In this document: positions 7,185-15,403 of the stretch, piece by piece | Layout: the number at the start of each line of letters is the position of its first letter | How positions within the stretch are numbered: the first letter of the stretch is position 1 | Assembly: GCA_002378125.1 (NCBI GenBank) | Contig: DFRF01000204.1 | Span: 1 to 34,830, forward strand | DNA from: Rhodospirillaceae bacterium UBA3470 | GTDB lineage: Bacteria > Pseudomonadota > Alphaproteobacteria > Rhodospirillales > Casp-alpha2 | Direction: 5' to 3' | Length of the DNA stretch: 34,830 nt | Position numbers and translations under genes: made by a program | Notes under the pieces: model-generated | The model's input: only the letters and a program-made list of their open reading frames with translations | Database searches by the model: none | Told to the model about the DNA's origin: nothing

Positions 7185-7934
7185 ATGCTGACACCCATGT
7201 GGCGCGATGTGGTCGATATCCGGGATTTCTATGCCACCCCCTTGGGCCAGACGGCCAGGCGGATGATCCGTCGGCGGTTGCGCCGCCAATGGTCAGATGT
7301 AACCGGTCAGGCGGTTCTCGGGCTGGGCTACCCAATCCCCTATCTAGGGACCTTCCGGAATGAAGCGGCCCAGACTATCGCCGCCATGCCGGCACAGCAG
7401 GGGGTCTTGCACTGGCCCCATGAAGACCCAGGATTAACGACACTTGTGGATGAACTGGAACTGCCCTTCGATGATCTGTCCTTCGACCGGGTCTTGTTGG
7501 TTCATGCGCTTGAGTATGCCGAACAAGTACGCCCCCTGTTGCGAGAGATTTGGCGCATTTTGGCTGGCAGTGGCCGGCTAATCGTGATCGCACCCAATCG
7601 GCGGGGCCTCTGGGCGCGGTTTGAACGCACCCCTTTTGGGCACGGCCTGCCGTACTCCGCCCGTCAACTTTCTCTGACGCTCCGCGATAATCTGTTCACC
7701 CCGCTGGATATCGATCGCGCTCTGTTCGCACCACCACTACGGTCCACTATGATCCGGTCTATATCAACGCCCCTTGAGCAGATCGGCAACCGTGCCTTCA
7801 ACACCTTTGGCGGCGTCATCATCGCCGAATCCGTAAAACAGATATACGCTGCGCCCCCAGTCAAGGAGCGGAGCCGAATTCGCGGATACCTGCCGCTACC
7901 TGAACATCAAACACGGCCCACTTCACCAAACTGA
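7185..7934 (+). CDS. class I SAM-dependent methyltransferase
   Basis: The 249-aa product has a methyltransferase-11-type core. VLGLGYPIPYLG supplies the glycine-rich SAM motif, DLSFDRVLLVHALEY the post-II/III region and LREIWRILAGSGRLIVIAPN the family segment after it. An N-terminal stretch DVVDIRDFYATPLGQTARR precedes the domain and is typical of an alphaproteobacterial subgroup of unknown substrate. The ATG at 7185 (AGG 8 bases upstream) is chosen; ATG 7197, giving MWRDVVD, or GTG 7161 are alternatives. It is divergent from the TPR gene, with 74 bp between starts, and seems monocistronic. 7935-8052 holds no clear terminator. Confidence 0.85.
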   Translation: MLTPMWRDVVDIRDFYATPLGQTARRMIRRRLRRQWSDVTGQAVLGLGYPIPYLGTFRNEAAQTIAAMPAQQGVLHWPHEDPGLTTLVDELELPFDDLSFDRVLLVHALEYAEQVRPLLREIWRILAGSGRLIVIAPNRRGLWARFERTPFGHGLPYSARQLSLTLRDNLFTPLDIDRALFAPPLRSTMIRSISTPLEQIGNRAFNTFGGVIIAESVKQIYAAPPVKERSRIRGYLPLPEHQTRPTSPN

Positions 7935-8052
7935 GCTACTTTGTCAGCCCCGACACAACCCGACTAAATCCTAGGTTTTCTTTGATTTTTCGCAGCCTTC
8001 CCATTATCACTCACTTCGCAATAGCATTCGGACACAACATGCGAACAACGTC

Positions 8053-8946
8053 ATGACGGACGACAAACATAGATTGACCGCGCTCCGCGATGAGATAGAT
8101 GCCATTGATCGGAACCTACACGAACTGATCATGCGGAGAACCGAGGTCGTGGAAGGAGTGCGCGCGGCCAAGGAAGGTAACAAGGTTATGATCCGCCCAT
8201 CACGAGAGGCGGAGATACTGTACCGTCTGTCGGCTGAACATAAGGGCGGTTTCCCAAAACGCGAATTGGCGCGCATCTGGCGCGAATTGATTGTTGCCAC
8301 TCTGAGCTTCGAAGGCCCATTTTCCGTTGCCGTGTTCGAGCCAGAGGAAAATCCCGGATATTGGGGCTTGGCGCGCGACCAGTACGGGACATTCACCGAG
8401 CTTATCCGCCATGGTTCGACCCGCGCCGTCGTCGAAGCCGTCCGCAAACAGAACGCCACGGTGGGCATCCTGCCGTTTCCGCACCGCGACCAGGACGAAC
8501 TCTGGTGGCGGTTCCTAGTCAGTGAGACGCCGGAAACGCCAAAGGTCATCGCGCGGCTACCGTTCATTCCTGACAGCAACGTCGAAAATCCAAATTTAGA
8601 GGCCCTGGTCATCTGCCCCATCGAGCAAGAGGAGACCGGCCGCGACAGAACGTTCTTGGCTGTCGAGACCGAGGAGGATATTGGCCACCCCGCCATCGAG
8701 AACGCCTTGTCCCAGGCCGGGTTTTCCGCCGCCTTCCATCAGCTTTGGCACGACCCAAACCGCCCACCCGGATGGACCTATCTGATTGAGGTCTTTGGCT
8801 TTGTCGCCACCGGCGGCCAGAAAATAATCCGACTGCATGACGCATTGGGCACGCGCGTGACGCGCATACTTCACCTGGGCGGTTACGCCACCCCCCTAAG
8901 TGAACAAGACCTGAAACAAGTCAAGCACGAAGAGACCGGCGGATGA
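8053..8946 (+). CDS. chorismate mutase (AroQ type) fused to a degenerate prephenate dehydratase/ACT-like region
   Basis: Residues 1-88 form an AroQ chorismate mutase helix bundle. R12, R28/R29, K40, R51 and E52 match the E. coli catalytic set, so conversion of chorismate to prephenate is expected. Residues ~90-180 (SVAVFEPE; TRAVVEAVRKQNATVGILPF) resemble only the first part of a prephenate dehydratase domain. Residues ~205-290 (RTFLAVETEE; WTYLIEVFGF; VTRILHLGGYATPL) resemble an ACT regulatory domain. The canonical TRF catalytic motif of the dehydratase is not found (RTF instead), and the total of 297 aa is shorter than the ~370-390 aa of bifunctional P-proteins. It overlaps hisC by 4 bp (ATGA). 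The ACT-like tail suggests feedback control by an aromatic amino acid. Confidence 0.85.
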   Translation: MTDDKHRLTALRDEIDAIDRNLHELIMRRTEVVEGVRAAKEGNKVMIRPSREAEILYRLSAEHKGGFPKRELARIWRELIVATLSFEGPFSVAVFEPEENPGYWGLARDQYGTFTELIRHGSTRAVVEAVRKQNATVGILPFPHRDQDELWWRFLVSETPETPKVIARLPFIPDSNVENPNLEALVICPIEQEETGRDRTFLAVETEEDIGHPAIENALSQAGFSAAFHQLWHDPNRPPGWTYLIEVFGFVATGGQKIIRLHDALGTRVTRILHLGGYATPLSEQDLKQVKHEETGG

Positions 8947-10043
8947 TGGATATGAAGGTTCAGCCTGGGATCATGGATATCGCGCCCTATGTGGGCGGCG
9001 AATCAGACATCGACGGCGCCGAAGAGATCATCAAACTCAGTTCCAATGAGGGCGCGCTCGGCCCGAGCCCCGAGGCCTCGGAAACCTACGCCGCGCTGCA
9101 AGGCGAACTGCATCGATATCCGGATGGCGAGTGCACGGCGCTACGCCACGCCATCGGGGAGGTCCACGGCGTTGATCCGGCGGGCGTGGTCTGTGGATCG
9201 GGCTCGGATGAGCTCATCAGCCTGCTGTGCCAGTCCTATGCCGGCCCCGGCGATGAGGTCGTCTACAGCCAACACGGGTTCTTGATGTATCCTATTTCGG
9301 CAAAGGCCGTTGGCGCGACGCCAGTGGCGGCACCAGAAACAGATCTCACTGCTAACGTTGATGCCCTGTTGGCGGCGGTGACGGATAAAACACGCATCTT
9401 GTTTTTGGCAAACCCCAACAACCCGACAGGCACCTATTTGCCCGCCGACGAGGTTATCCGATTGCGCGACGGGCTCCGCAACGATGTTCTCCTGGTTATC
9501 GACGCCGCCTATGCGGAGTACGTGGAGCGCGCCGACTACACGTCCGGCATCGAATTGGTGGAGACCCACGACAACGTCGTAATGACACGGACGTTCTCGA
9601 AGATCTACGGGCTTGGCGGCATACGGCTGGGCTGGGCCTATTGTTCGGAGTCAGTGGTTGGCGTCCTTCATCGGGTGCGCGGTCCCTTCAACGTCAATGG
9701 GGCGGCGCAGGCTGCGGGTACGGCCGCCGTGCGGGACGCGGCGTTCACCGAAAAGGTCCGGGCCCACAACGCTAAGTGGCTCCCGTGGACGCGCGATCAA
9801 TTGATGAACCTGGGGCTCTTTGCTACAGACAGCGTCGGCAATTTCGTGCTCGTGTGCTTCAATGGTCTCGCAGATAAGAACGCCGAGGCCGCCGACGCGT
9901 TCTTGAAGCAGAACGGCATCATCGTCCGGCACATGGCTGGCTACGGCCTTCCCGAATGCCTGCGGATCACCATCGGCTCGGAGTCGGAAATGATGGCGGT
10001 AGTCAATACGCTGGCCCGGTTCCTGGGAAGGAACACTGCATGA
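8943..10043 (+). CDS. hisC: histidinol-phosphate / aromatic aminotransferase HisC
   Basis: This 366-aa fold-type I PLP enzyme carries ANPNNPTG at residues 156-163, VIDAAYAEY with D187, and SKIYGLGGIRLGW with the Schiff-base K220. The family transfers an amino group between glutamate and imidazole-acetol phosphate, and many members also accept aromatic keto acids. The gene sits between chorismate mutase and prephenate dehydrogenase with ATGA overlaps on both sides, so a role in tyrosine/phenylalanine synthesis is at least as likely as histidine synthesis. No other his gene is in the window. The start MMDMK overlaps the mutase stop. Confidence 0.92.
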   Translation: MMDMKVQPGIMDIAPYVGGESDIDGAEEIIKLSSNEGALGPSPEASETYAALQGELHRYPDGECTALRHAIGEVHGVDPAGVVCGSGSDELISLLCQSYAGPGDEVVYSQHGFLMYPISAKAVGATPVAAPETDLTANVDALLAAVTDKTRILFLANPNNPTGTYLPADEVIRLRDGLRNDVLLVIDAAYAEYVERADYTSGIELVETHDNVVMTRTFSKIYGLGGIRLGWAYCSESVVGVLHRVRGPFNVNGAAQAAGTAAVRDAAFTEKVRAHNAKWLPWTRDQLMNLGLFATDSVGNFVLVCFNGLADKNAEAADAFLKQNGIIVRHMAGYGLPECLRITIGSESEMMAVVNTLARFLGRNTA

Positions 10044-10927
10044 CGACGCCCTTGTTCGACCGTATAGCCCTTCTGGGCATTGGGCTGATCGGTTCGTCGC
10101 TGGCCCTGGCCATCAAACGCAGCAACCTAGCCAGTCACATCGCCATCTACACTCGGCGACAAGAAACCCTGGACCGAGCCGCCAAACTAGAGCTCGGCGA
10201 CAGCTATCACAAGGAGGTGGCCGACGCCGTGGCGGGCGCGGAACTCGTCATCTTCTGCGCACCACTGGGCGCGAATACTGCATTGGCTCAGGCCTCGGCC
10301 CCGGCCCTGGCGGAGGGCGCAATCGTTAGCGATGTGGGATCGTGCAAGCGATCGGTCATTGACGACGTCACCCCGCACCTACCCGATCACGCGTTACTGG
10401 TGCCCGCCCATCCGGTCGCTGGAACGGAGCATTCGGGACCCGATGCGGGTTTCGCTGAGTTGTTCGATGGCCGCTGGTGCATCCTCACGCCGGAAGTTGG
10501 CACGAACCAGACAGCCGTCGACAGAGTTTCTAACCTTTGGCAGCAGGTCGGATCCAACGTGGAGATCATGGATGCAGATCATCACGATCAAGTCCTGGCT
10601 ATCACCTCACACCTGCCACACCTGATCGCCTATACCATCGTCGAGACTGCAACGGACCTGGAAACCGATCTGCAAAAGGAAGTGGTGAAGTTTTCCGCTG
10701 GCGGTTTCCGCGACTTTACCCGCATCGCGGCCTCCGACCCAACCATGTGGCGCGACGTATTCCTGAACAACCAGGACGCCGTACTGGAGGTCCTGGGCCG
10801 ATTCACCGAGGACCTGACCGCCCTGCAGCGCGCTATCCGACGCGGAGATGCCGAAAAACTGCACGATTCCTTCACCCGCACCCAGGCATTGCACCGTAGT
10901 GTCATCGCCGCCAAACAGCAGGCCTGA
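10040..10927 (+). CDS. tyrA: prephenate / cyclohexadienyl dehydrogenase TyrA
   Basis: TyrA oxidatively decarboxylates prephenate (or arogenate) toward tyrosine with NAD(P). The 295-aa product has the dinucleotide motif GIGLIG at residues 13-18, then SDVGSCK, HPVAGTEHSGPDAGFAELF around 127-145 and DHHDQVLAITSHLPHLIAY, all family hallmarks including the catalytic His regions. The ATG at 10040 overlaps the hisC stop by 4 bp and starts directly before the Rossmann fold; the longer open frame upstream is inside hisC. There is no C-terminal ACT domain, so feedback may act through the ACT-like tail of the mutase instead (inference). The next gene starts 8 bp after the stop. Confidence 0.93.
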   Translation: MTTPLFDRIALLGIGLIGSSLALAIKRSNLASHIAIYTRRQETLDRAAKLELGDSYHKEVADAVAGAELVIFCAPLGANTALAQASAPALAEGAIVSDVGSCKRSVIDDVTPHLPDHALLVPAHPVAGTEHSGPDAGFAELFDGRWCILTPEVGTNQTAVDRVSNLWQQVGSNVEIMDADHHDQVLAITSHLPHLIAYTIVETATDLETDLQKEVVKFSAGGFRDFTRIAASDPTMWRDVFLNNQDAVLEVLGRFTEDLTALQRAIRRGDAEKLHDSFTRTQALHRSVIAAKQQA

Positions 10928-10935
10928 GAACGATC

Positions 10936-11349
10936 ATGGACGCGGTCATCGAAAGTTTCCTTTCCGGATTTCCGGTCCTGATGCTGCATTCGTCCGTAAC
11001 GTTGGCCTTGTTGGCCATTGGCGTCTTCCTCTATGTCAAGATCACCCCCTACGACGAGATCGAGTTGGTGCAGGCCGGCAATACCGCCGCCGCCGCATCT
11101 CTGGCTGGAGCGATCATCGGCCTTGCCATCCCGCTAGCCTTTTCCATGGCGTCTAGCGTGACCATTTGGGAGATTCTAATCTGGGGTCCAGTGACACTAC
11201 TTTTGCAGGTGAGCGCCTACCGGTTCACGGATCTCGTGCTGGAAGGTCTACCAAAACGTATAATCGACGGTGAGATGGGGTCGGCCTTGGTCCTGATTTC
11301 CATCAAGCTTGCGGTCGCGGTCGTTAATGCGGCGGCCGTCACGGCCTGA
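10936..11349 (+). CDS. DUF350 membrane protein
   Basis: The 137-aa product has four predicted transmembrane helices. The segment GNTAAAASLAGAIIGLAIPLA around residues 47-67 is the conserved core of DUF350, a family of inner-membrane proteins without an established biochemical role. It begins 8 bp after tyrA and its TGA shares one base with the ATG of the protease gene (TGATG), so it is very likely co-translated with that protease. The link to aromatic amino acid genes may be only transcriptional. Confidence 0.85.
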   Translation: MDAVIESFLSGFPVLMLHSSVTLALLAIGVFLYVKITPYDEIELVQAGNTAAAASLAGAIIGLAIPLAFSMASSVTIWEILIWGPVTLLLQVSAYRFTDLVLEGLPKRIIDGEMGSALVLISIKLAVAVVNAAAVTA

Positions 11350-12269
11350 TGCGTCGCCTTGACTGGTTTCTGATCCTTCTCCTCATCGTCGGCGCGGTCG
11401 GCGGCAAGATTCTCAATCTCGGCGACGACGATGGCGCCCAAGAGCGTCCGCCCGACACCATCCGTGACCAGCCCCGCCGGCCGGAGCCGCGGGGTTATGC
11501 GCCGCGCGTCTGGGGCATGGAAACCAAAGGCTGGTTAACGGCACTGCCCAAATCTAAGCGCAACGAAATTCCGGCTCACGCACCCATCCCGCATGAGGGC
11601 GTGATCCTCGATGACGGCAAGCGATCTTCGACGACGGGCAGCGCCTTCTCGCTGTCGGACGACGGCGTCTGGTTGACGGCACGTCACGTAGCCGAGGGGT
11701 GCGATACCACCTGGATCCAAATCGCCCCAAAGAAGGCGCTCAAGGTGCGGCGCACAATCATCCATCCGCGCGCGGATGTCGCCGTCCTAACAACCCGCGG
11801 CGGTCCGTCCGGACTGACGCTGTCAGACGCCCAGCCCCGGCGCGGCGACGCCGCTTTTAAAATCGGCTTTCCCAAAGGGGCGCCCGGTGCCGTGCACGGA
11901 AGTTATCTAGGGGAAATTGCCATGCGCCATCGCGGCCGCAACGGCTACCGGGAAAAAGTCAATGTCTGGAGCGAGGTCTCACGCATTCCAGGCCAGTTCG
12001 GATCCTTGGGTGGGCTCAGCGGCGGTGCAGTATTCGACGATACCGGACGCATCATAGGTGTCGTCGAAGCGGAATCGCGCCGTCGTGGTCGGATTATGAC
12101 GGCGAAACCAAAAACCATGCGCGAAATCATTACGCGCGCCCAGGTCAACTTGAAACCAGGCGAAACCGCCGGCGGCGGGTTTTCCCGGAACGCTTATCCG
12201 CAGGCCGCGCGCCGCCTTATCACTACCTTGCGTATCGCTCGGGTGGTCTGCCGCGTGAATCTGATGTAA
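11349..12269 (+). CDS. membrane-anchored trypsin-like serine protease
   Basis: The 306-aa product starts with a signal anchor (residues ~5-23) followed by a charged, proline-rich linker. The protease domain shows a complete triad: H113 in TARHVAEGC, D143 in HPRADVAVL and S224 in GLSGGAV. A periplasmic or surface location is expected. No PDZ domain follows, unlike DegP/DegS. The last ~40 residues are Arg-rich and unlike the domain, so the true end may be a drifted C-terminus. The start overlaps the DUF350 stop by one base. Substrate is unknown; the DUF350 protein is the obvious candidate partner. Confidence 0.83.
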   Translation: MRRLDWFLILLLIVGAVGGKILNLGDDDGAQERPPDTIRDQPRRPEPRGYAPRVWGMETKGWLTALPKSKRNEIPAHAPIPHEGVILDDGKRSSTTGSAFSLSDDGVWLTARHVAEGCDTTWIQIAPKKALKVRRTIIHPRADVAVLTTRGGPSGLTLSDAQPRRGDAAFKIGFPKGAPGAVHGSYLGEIAMRHRGRNGYREKVNVWSEVSRIPGQFGSLGGLSGGAVFDDTGRIIGVVEAESRRRGRIMTAKPKTMREIITRAQVNLKPGETAGGGFSRNAYPQAARRLITTLRIARVVCRVNLM

Positions 12270-12376
12270 TGACCGTCCGGTCCCACGCAGCAAGAATGGC
12301 CAGCCTGGTGACGACCCCCTAGTCCTATAGGTGCACGATACCTGAACGACGTCTCCAGCCTGGATGGGACGTGACG

Positions 12377-12576
12377 ATGGTCAATATCGCCTAGGTTCTC
12401 GGCTGCTTCGATTTTCCGGTCCTCACAGGCGCGCCAATCGGTTCGTTCCCGCACGCCGATGGTGCACCGCCAAAACAATCCACTGGCCCGCTTTCGCCTT
12501 TATCGCCCTCACCATCGTGCTAGGCTTGGTCAACTATCGTCACGCTTCGCTCACCAGCCGACGGGAGACATCCTGA
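12377..12576 (+). pseudogene. possible broken small two-helix membrane protein gene
   Basis: This lies in the 306-bp gap 12270-12575. From ATG 12377 one frame reads MVNIA, an amber TAG at 12392-12394, then VLGCFDFPVLTGAPIGSF. Near the AAAACAA run at ~12473 a one-base shift gives IHWPAFAFIALTIVLGLVNY, which runs to a TGA overlapping the ATG of the next gene (TGATG). The two hydrophobic segments and the tight junction suggest a former ~65-aa membrane protein translationally coupled to the racemase-like gene. Without the assumed stop and shift there is no intact gene, so chance cannot be excluded. The first 107 bases of the gap show nothing. Confidence 0.35.
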
Positions 12577-13688
12577 TGCCCCTGCCCGAACTGCCTCTAT
12601 TGAAAATCCGCGACGTTACAGTGCGCTCCGTCCTGGTCCCATTGCCGCACCCCCTGGTCACACGGGTTATCACTATCGACAAGATGGCATTACTGCTGAT
12701 CGACGTGGAGACGGTAGAAGGTGTAACGGGGCGATCCTATCTTTTCGGCTTCTCGGAACGGGGCAATGCCTACCTCGCACCGATCATCCGCGACATTGCG
12801 GCCGCGACGATAGGTGACCCGGTTGTGCCATTGGACCTCTACAATAAGGGCCTAAAACAATTCACCTTGTTCGGTCACAAGGGCTTGCCGCTGTTCGCCG
12901 TTGCGGGCTTGGACATGGCTTACTGGGATGCCTTGGCGAAGGCTACCGGCCAACCCTTAGCAACCTTCCTTGGTGGGTCTATGGACCCGATTCCCGCGTA
13001 TAATTCGAACGGCTTGGGCCTCACCAATGATCTGGGTGCACTGGCTGCCGAGGCCGAAAGCCTGATCGCCGAAGGGGAATTTAATATGGCCAAGGTACGC
13101 CTTGGCCGTAACACTCTAGAACAGGATATCGCCGCCTTCCGCGCAGTTCGCGCGGCGGTAGGGGATGACGTTTTCCTTCCGGTAGACTTCAATCAAGGCC
13201 TGGATCTGGATGAAGCGCTCAAGCGTGGCAAGGCGCTAGACGCGGAAGGCGTTTACTGGATCGAAGAGGCTATCGTCTACGATAATTTCGAGGGCTACGC
13301 CCAACTCACCGCAGAAATAAAAACCCCCAATCAGATAGGCGAGAACTTCCACGGTCCGAAGGATTTCTCCGACGCCATCGCCGCGAAGGCATGTAATTTC
13401 GCCATGCCCGACCTGCAGCGTATCGGCGGAGTAACGGGCTGGCTCTGCGCCATGGCTATCGCCGAGGAAGCACGCATGCCTATGTCCTCGCACATCTTCC
13501 CTGAGGTTTCCGCCCACGTCATGTCCGTGACGCCGACGGCGCATTGGCTAGAATACACAAGCTGGGCCAATCCGATCATCGCCGAACCTATGGCGATCAC
13601 GGATGGCCATGCGATCATTCCGGACCGGCCCGGCGTGGGTCTGGCATGGGACGAAGCGGCCGTCGCCAACTATCAAGTGGAGGTCTAA
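12576..13688 (+). CDS. mandelate racemase-like enolase-superfamily enzyme (Lys166 equivalent is Arg)
   Basis: The 370-aa product is a mandelate racemase/muconate lactonizing-type barrel. Against Pseudomonas putida mandelate racemase (numbering recalled) the active-site residues fall at a constant offset of +9: K173 (K164), D204 (D195), E230 (E221), E256 (E247), D279 (D270), H306 (H297), E326 (E317). The exception is R175, where the racemase has K166, the (S)-specific base. Shared text includes IGGVTGW and the PMSSH and PTAHWLE motifs. Metal binding and the His-Asp dyad are kept, so alpha-proton chemistry on a 2-hydroxyacid-like substrate is likely; whether it racemises, epimerises or dehydrates is open. 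The ATG at 12576 has GGGAG about 9 bases upstream. It converges on the YqgE gene with 3 bp between them. Confidence 0.88.
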   Translation: MPLPELPLLKIRDVTVRSVLVPLPHPLVTRVITIDKMALLLIDVETVEGVTGRSYLFGFSERGNAYLAPIIRDIAAATIGDPVVPLDLYNKGLKQFTLFGHKGLPLFAVAGLDMAYWDALAKATGQPLATFLGGSMDPIPAYNSNGLGLTNDLGALAAEAESLIAEGEFNMAKVRLGRNTLEQDIAAFRAVRAAVGDDVFLPVDFNQGLDLDEALKRGKALDAEGVYWIEEAIVYDNFEGYAQLTAEIKTPNQIGENFHGPKDFSDAIAAKACNFAMPDLQRIGGVTGWLCAMAIAEEARMPMSSHIFPEVSAHVMSVTPTAHWLEYTSWANPIIAEPMAITDGHAIIPDRPGVGLAWDEAAVANYQVEV

Positions 13689-13691
13689 AAC

Positions 13692-14300
13692 TTAGAGGGT
13701 TAAACCAGCTCGGTCCCGAGCAGCATTCCACTGGTCGACATCGCTGCCCGAGGCATCAAACACAAAATCCGCGTCCGCAGGCACATTCAACCAATCGCCT
13801 CGGGCAATCTCCTTCTTCAACTGCCCAGGCCCCCATCCAGAATACCCAATCATCACTTTCATGCGGGTCGGACCTTCGCCCCGGGCCAACGAGTCCAAAA
13901 TTGTTTGATCACTGGTCATGGCCAAGCCACCCGGTGCCCGATACGTGCTAGCCGTCTTGAAATCCGGCGAATGGAGGATGAACACGCTGCCGGTCGACAC
14001 TGGCCCGCCAAAGTGTAGGCGTACGTAGCGCCTGCCTTCGGACGGGATCAAACCAAAACCCTTCAGTAGATGGTTCAGGTTCCCTGCGCCAATTACCCGA
14101 TTAATAATCAGGCCCACCGCGCCCTTTGCATTGTGTTCCAAAAGGTAGATCACCGCATGCGTGAAATTGGGGTCCAGCAATTTCTCCGCCGCAACAATCA
14201 TACGGCCGGCCAAATAGGGGCCGTCTCCGTTGGCCGTGGCCGGGCCTGCCGGTCCAGTGAGCCCGATGACCATACTGAGAATTAGCCAAAGCCGTCTCAT
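13692..14300 (-). CDS. YqgE/AlgH (UPF0301) family protein with signal peptide
   Basis: The 202-aa product carries the YqgE/AlgH domain: YLAGRMIVAAEKLLDPNFTH-type start at ~29-48, GAVGLIINR, HFGGPV, and IGYSGWGPGQLKKEI toward the C-terminus. Unlike the cytoplasmic E. coli form, it begins MRRLWLILSMVIGLTGPAG, a clear signal peptide with cleavage probably after ATA near residue 23. The ATG at 14300 overlaps the TGA of the DUF2125 gene (ATGA), which fixes the start and argues that the leader is real. The biochemical role of the family is not established. It forms a two-gene operon with DUF2125. Confidence 0.88.
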   Translation of the reverse strand: MRRLWLILSMVIGLTGPAGPATANGDGPYLAGRMIVAAEKLLDPNFTHAVIYLLEHNAKGAVGLIINRVIGAGNLNHLLKGFGLIPSEGRRYVRLHFGGPVSTGSVFILHSPDFKTASTYRAPGGLAMTSDQTILDSLARGEGPTRMKVMIGYSGWGPGQLKKEIARGDWLNVPADADFVFDASGSDVDQWNAARDRAGLTL

Positions 14301-15403
14301 TGCGGAAGCTGCCTGATAACGCGCGACCAATCTATTCGCGGCACCTTCATGAGCGGCAGCGATTTCAGGGTCACCTTCCGATCCTGAAGGGTCAGCGGCG
14401 CTTCGAGACGTGGCGGTCGACCCGCGGGCTGGCGGGCCAGGACCATCAACATCAACTTCACTGCCGTCGCCTGTCCAATGCTGATCATATTTCTTAATTG
14501 GAGCGCGTCCAACGTTTCCATTAACCCCTCCGCACGTGCGACGAAGGTGCCTATGGGCTGTAGGTCGTCATCAAGGGCGAAGGTGCCGTCACCATCCACA
14601 AGCAAAGGCCCGTATTCCAGACTGAAACGGGCCAGTTCCAGCGTCCCGCCGTCGTCCCGCCATCGGACCAGGACATCGCGATCACGCAGCAGCTTCAACG
14701 GCCCGGCAACGTGCGCAGCCAACCGCAACTTGGCGACGCCGCGACCCAGCGGCAATGACCAGGCGGCGGGCACTTTGATGTTGCCGCCCTCCAGATTGAG
14801 ACGCAACGGCGATTGCCCCGCCGCTAGCCGATTACCGCCCCAATGCAGATTAAGGGCAAAGCGCTTTACCGACAAAGTTCCGACACGCGAGAACTTGGCG
14901 CTGATACCTTCACCTTTTAGCGTGCCACGCCATGCGCCGTGTCCCTGAACGTGGATCACGGCACCAAGCTTGCGCGACATCAGATCAACCCGACGCGCCC
15001 CGACTAACTGATGGGAACCGCTCAAATCCACATCGATCTCCGTAAGCCTCCAAGGGCGGATACCGGCGACCAGGACCGGCGGACGCCACTCCCAGGATTG
15101 CCCCCGTTCGATCAACATTCTGGCACCCTCCATGCGCACATTGAGCCAAAAGGGAAAACCCGAAACCTCCAACGACTCATAACTGAACTGCATACCTTGG
15201 CGTTGCTGATTGGCGATCCAATCCTCGATCCCTCTCTCTACCCGGTCCACCATGTACAACCAGTACGCCGTCCACACGCCGGCTACCACGGCCAACGTCA
15301 GCACGACCATACCCATTGTTCCGAATCGCCAATGGCAGCGCTTCGTTGCGGGGAACTTCGTTGCCTGAGGCGTCGCTTGATCGTCGAATGATGTCTTGTC
15401 CAT
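14297..15403 (-). CDS. DUF2125 domain envelope protein
   Basis: The 368-aa product has one N-terminal membrane helix (residues ~32-52) and then a large soluble, beta-rich part expected in the periplasm. The stretch VSGFPFWLNVRMEGARM around 80-96 is the typical DUF2125 start, and repeated beta-strand patterns follow (LRLNLEGGNIKVPAAW; FSLEYGPLLVDGDGTF). The family resembles AsmA-like repeat proteins of the alphaproteobacterial envelope but has no proven function. It overlaps the exported YqgE gene by 4 bp, so the two are likely co-translated. No strong ribosome site is visible before the ATG at 15403. Confidence 0.85.
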   Translation of the reverse strand: MDKTSFDDQATPQATKFPATKRCHWRFGTMGMVVLTLAVVAGVWTAYWLYMVDRVERGIEDWIANQQRQGMQFSYESLEVSGFPFWLNVRMEGARMLIERGQSWEWRPPVLVAGIRPWRLTEIDVDLSGSHQLVGARRVDLMSRKLGAVIHVQGHGAWRGTLKGEGISAKFSRVGTLSVKRFALNLHWGGNRLAAGQSPLRLNLEGGNIKVPAAWSLPLGRGVAKLRLAAHVAGPLKLLRDRDVLVRWRDDGGTLELARFSLEYGPLLVDGDGTFALDDDLQPIGTFVARAEGLMETLDALQLRNMISIGQATAVKLMLMVLARQPAGRPPRLEAPLTLQDRKVTLKSLPLMKVPRIDWSRVIRQLPQ

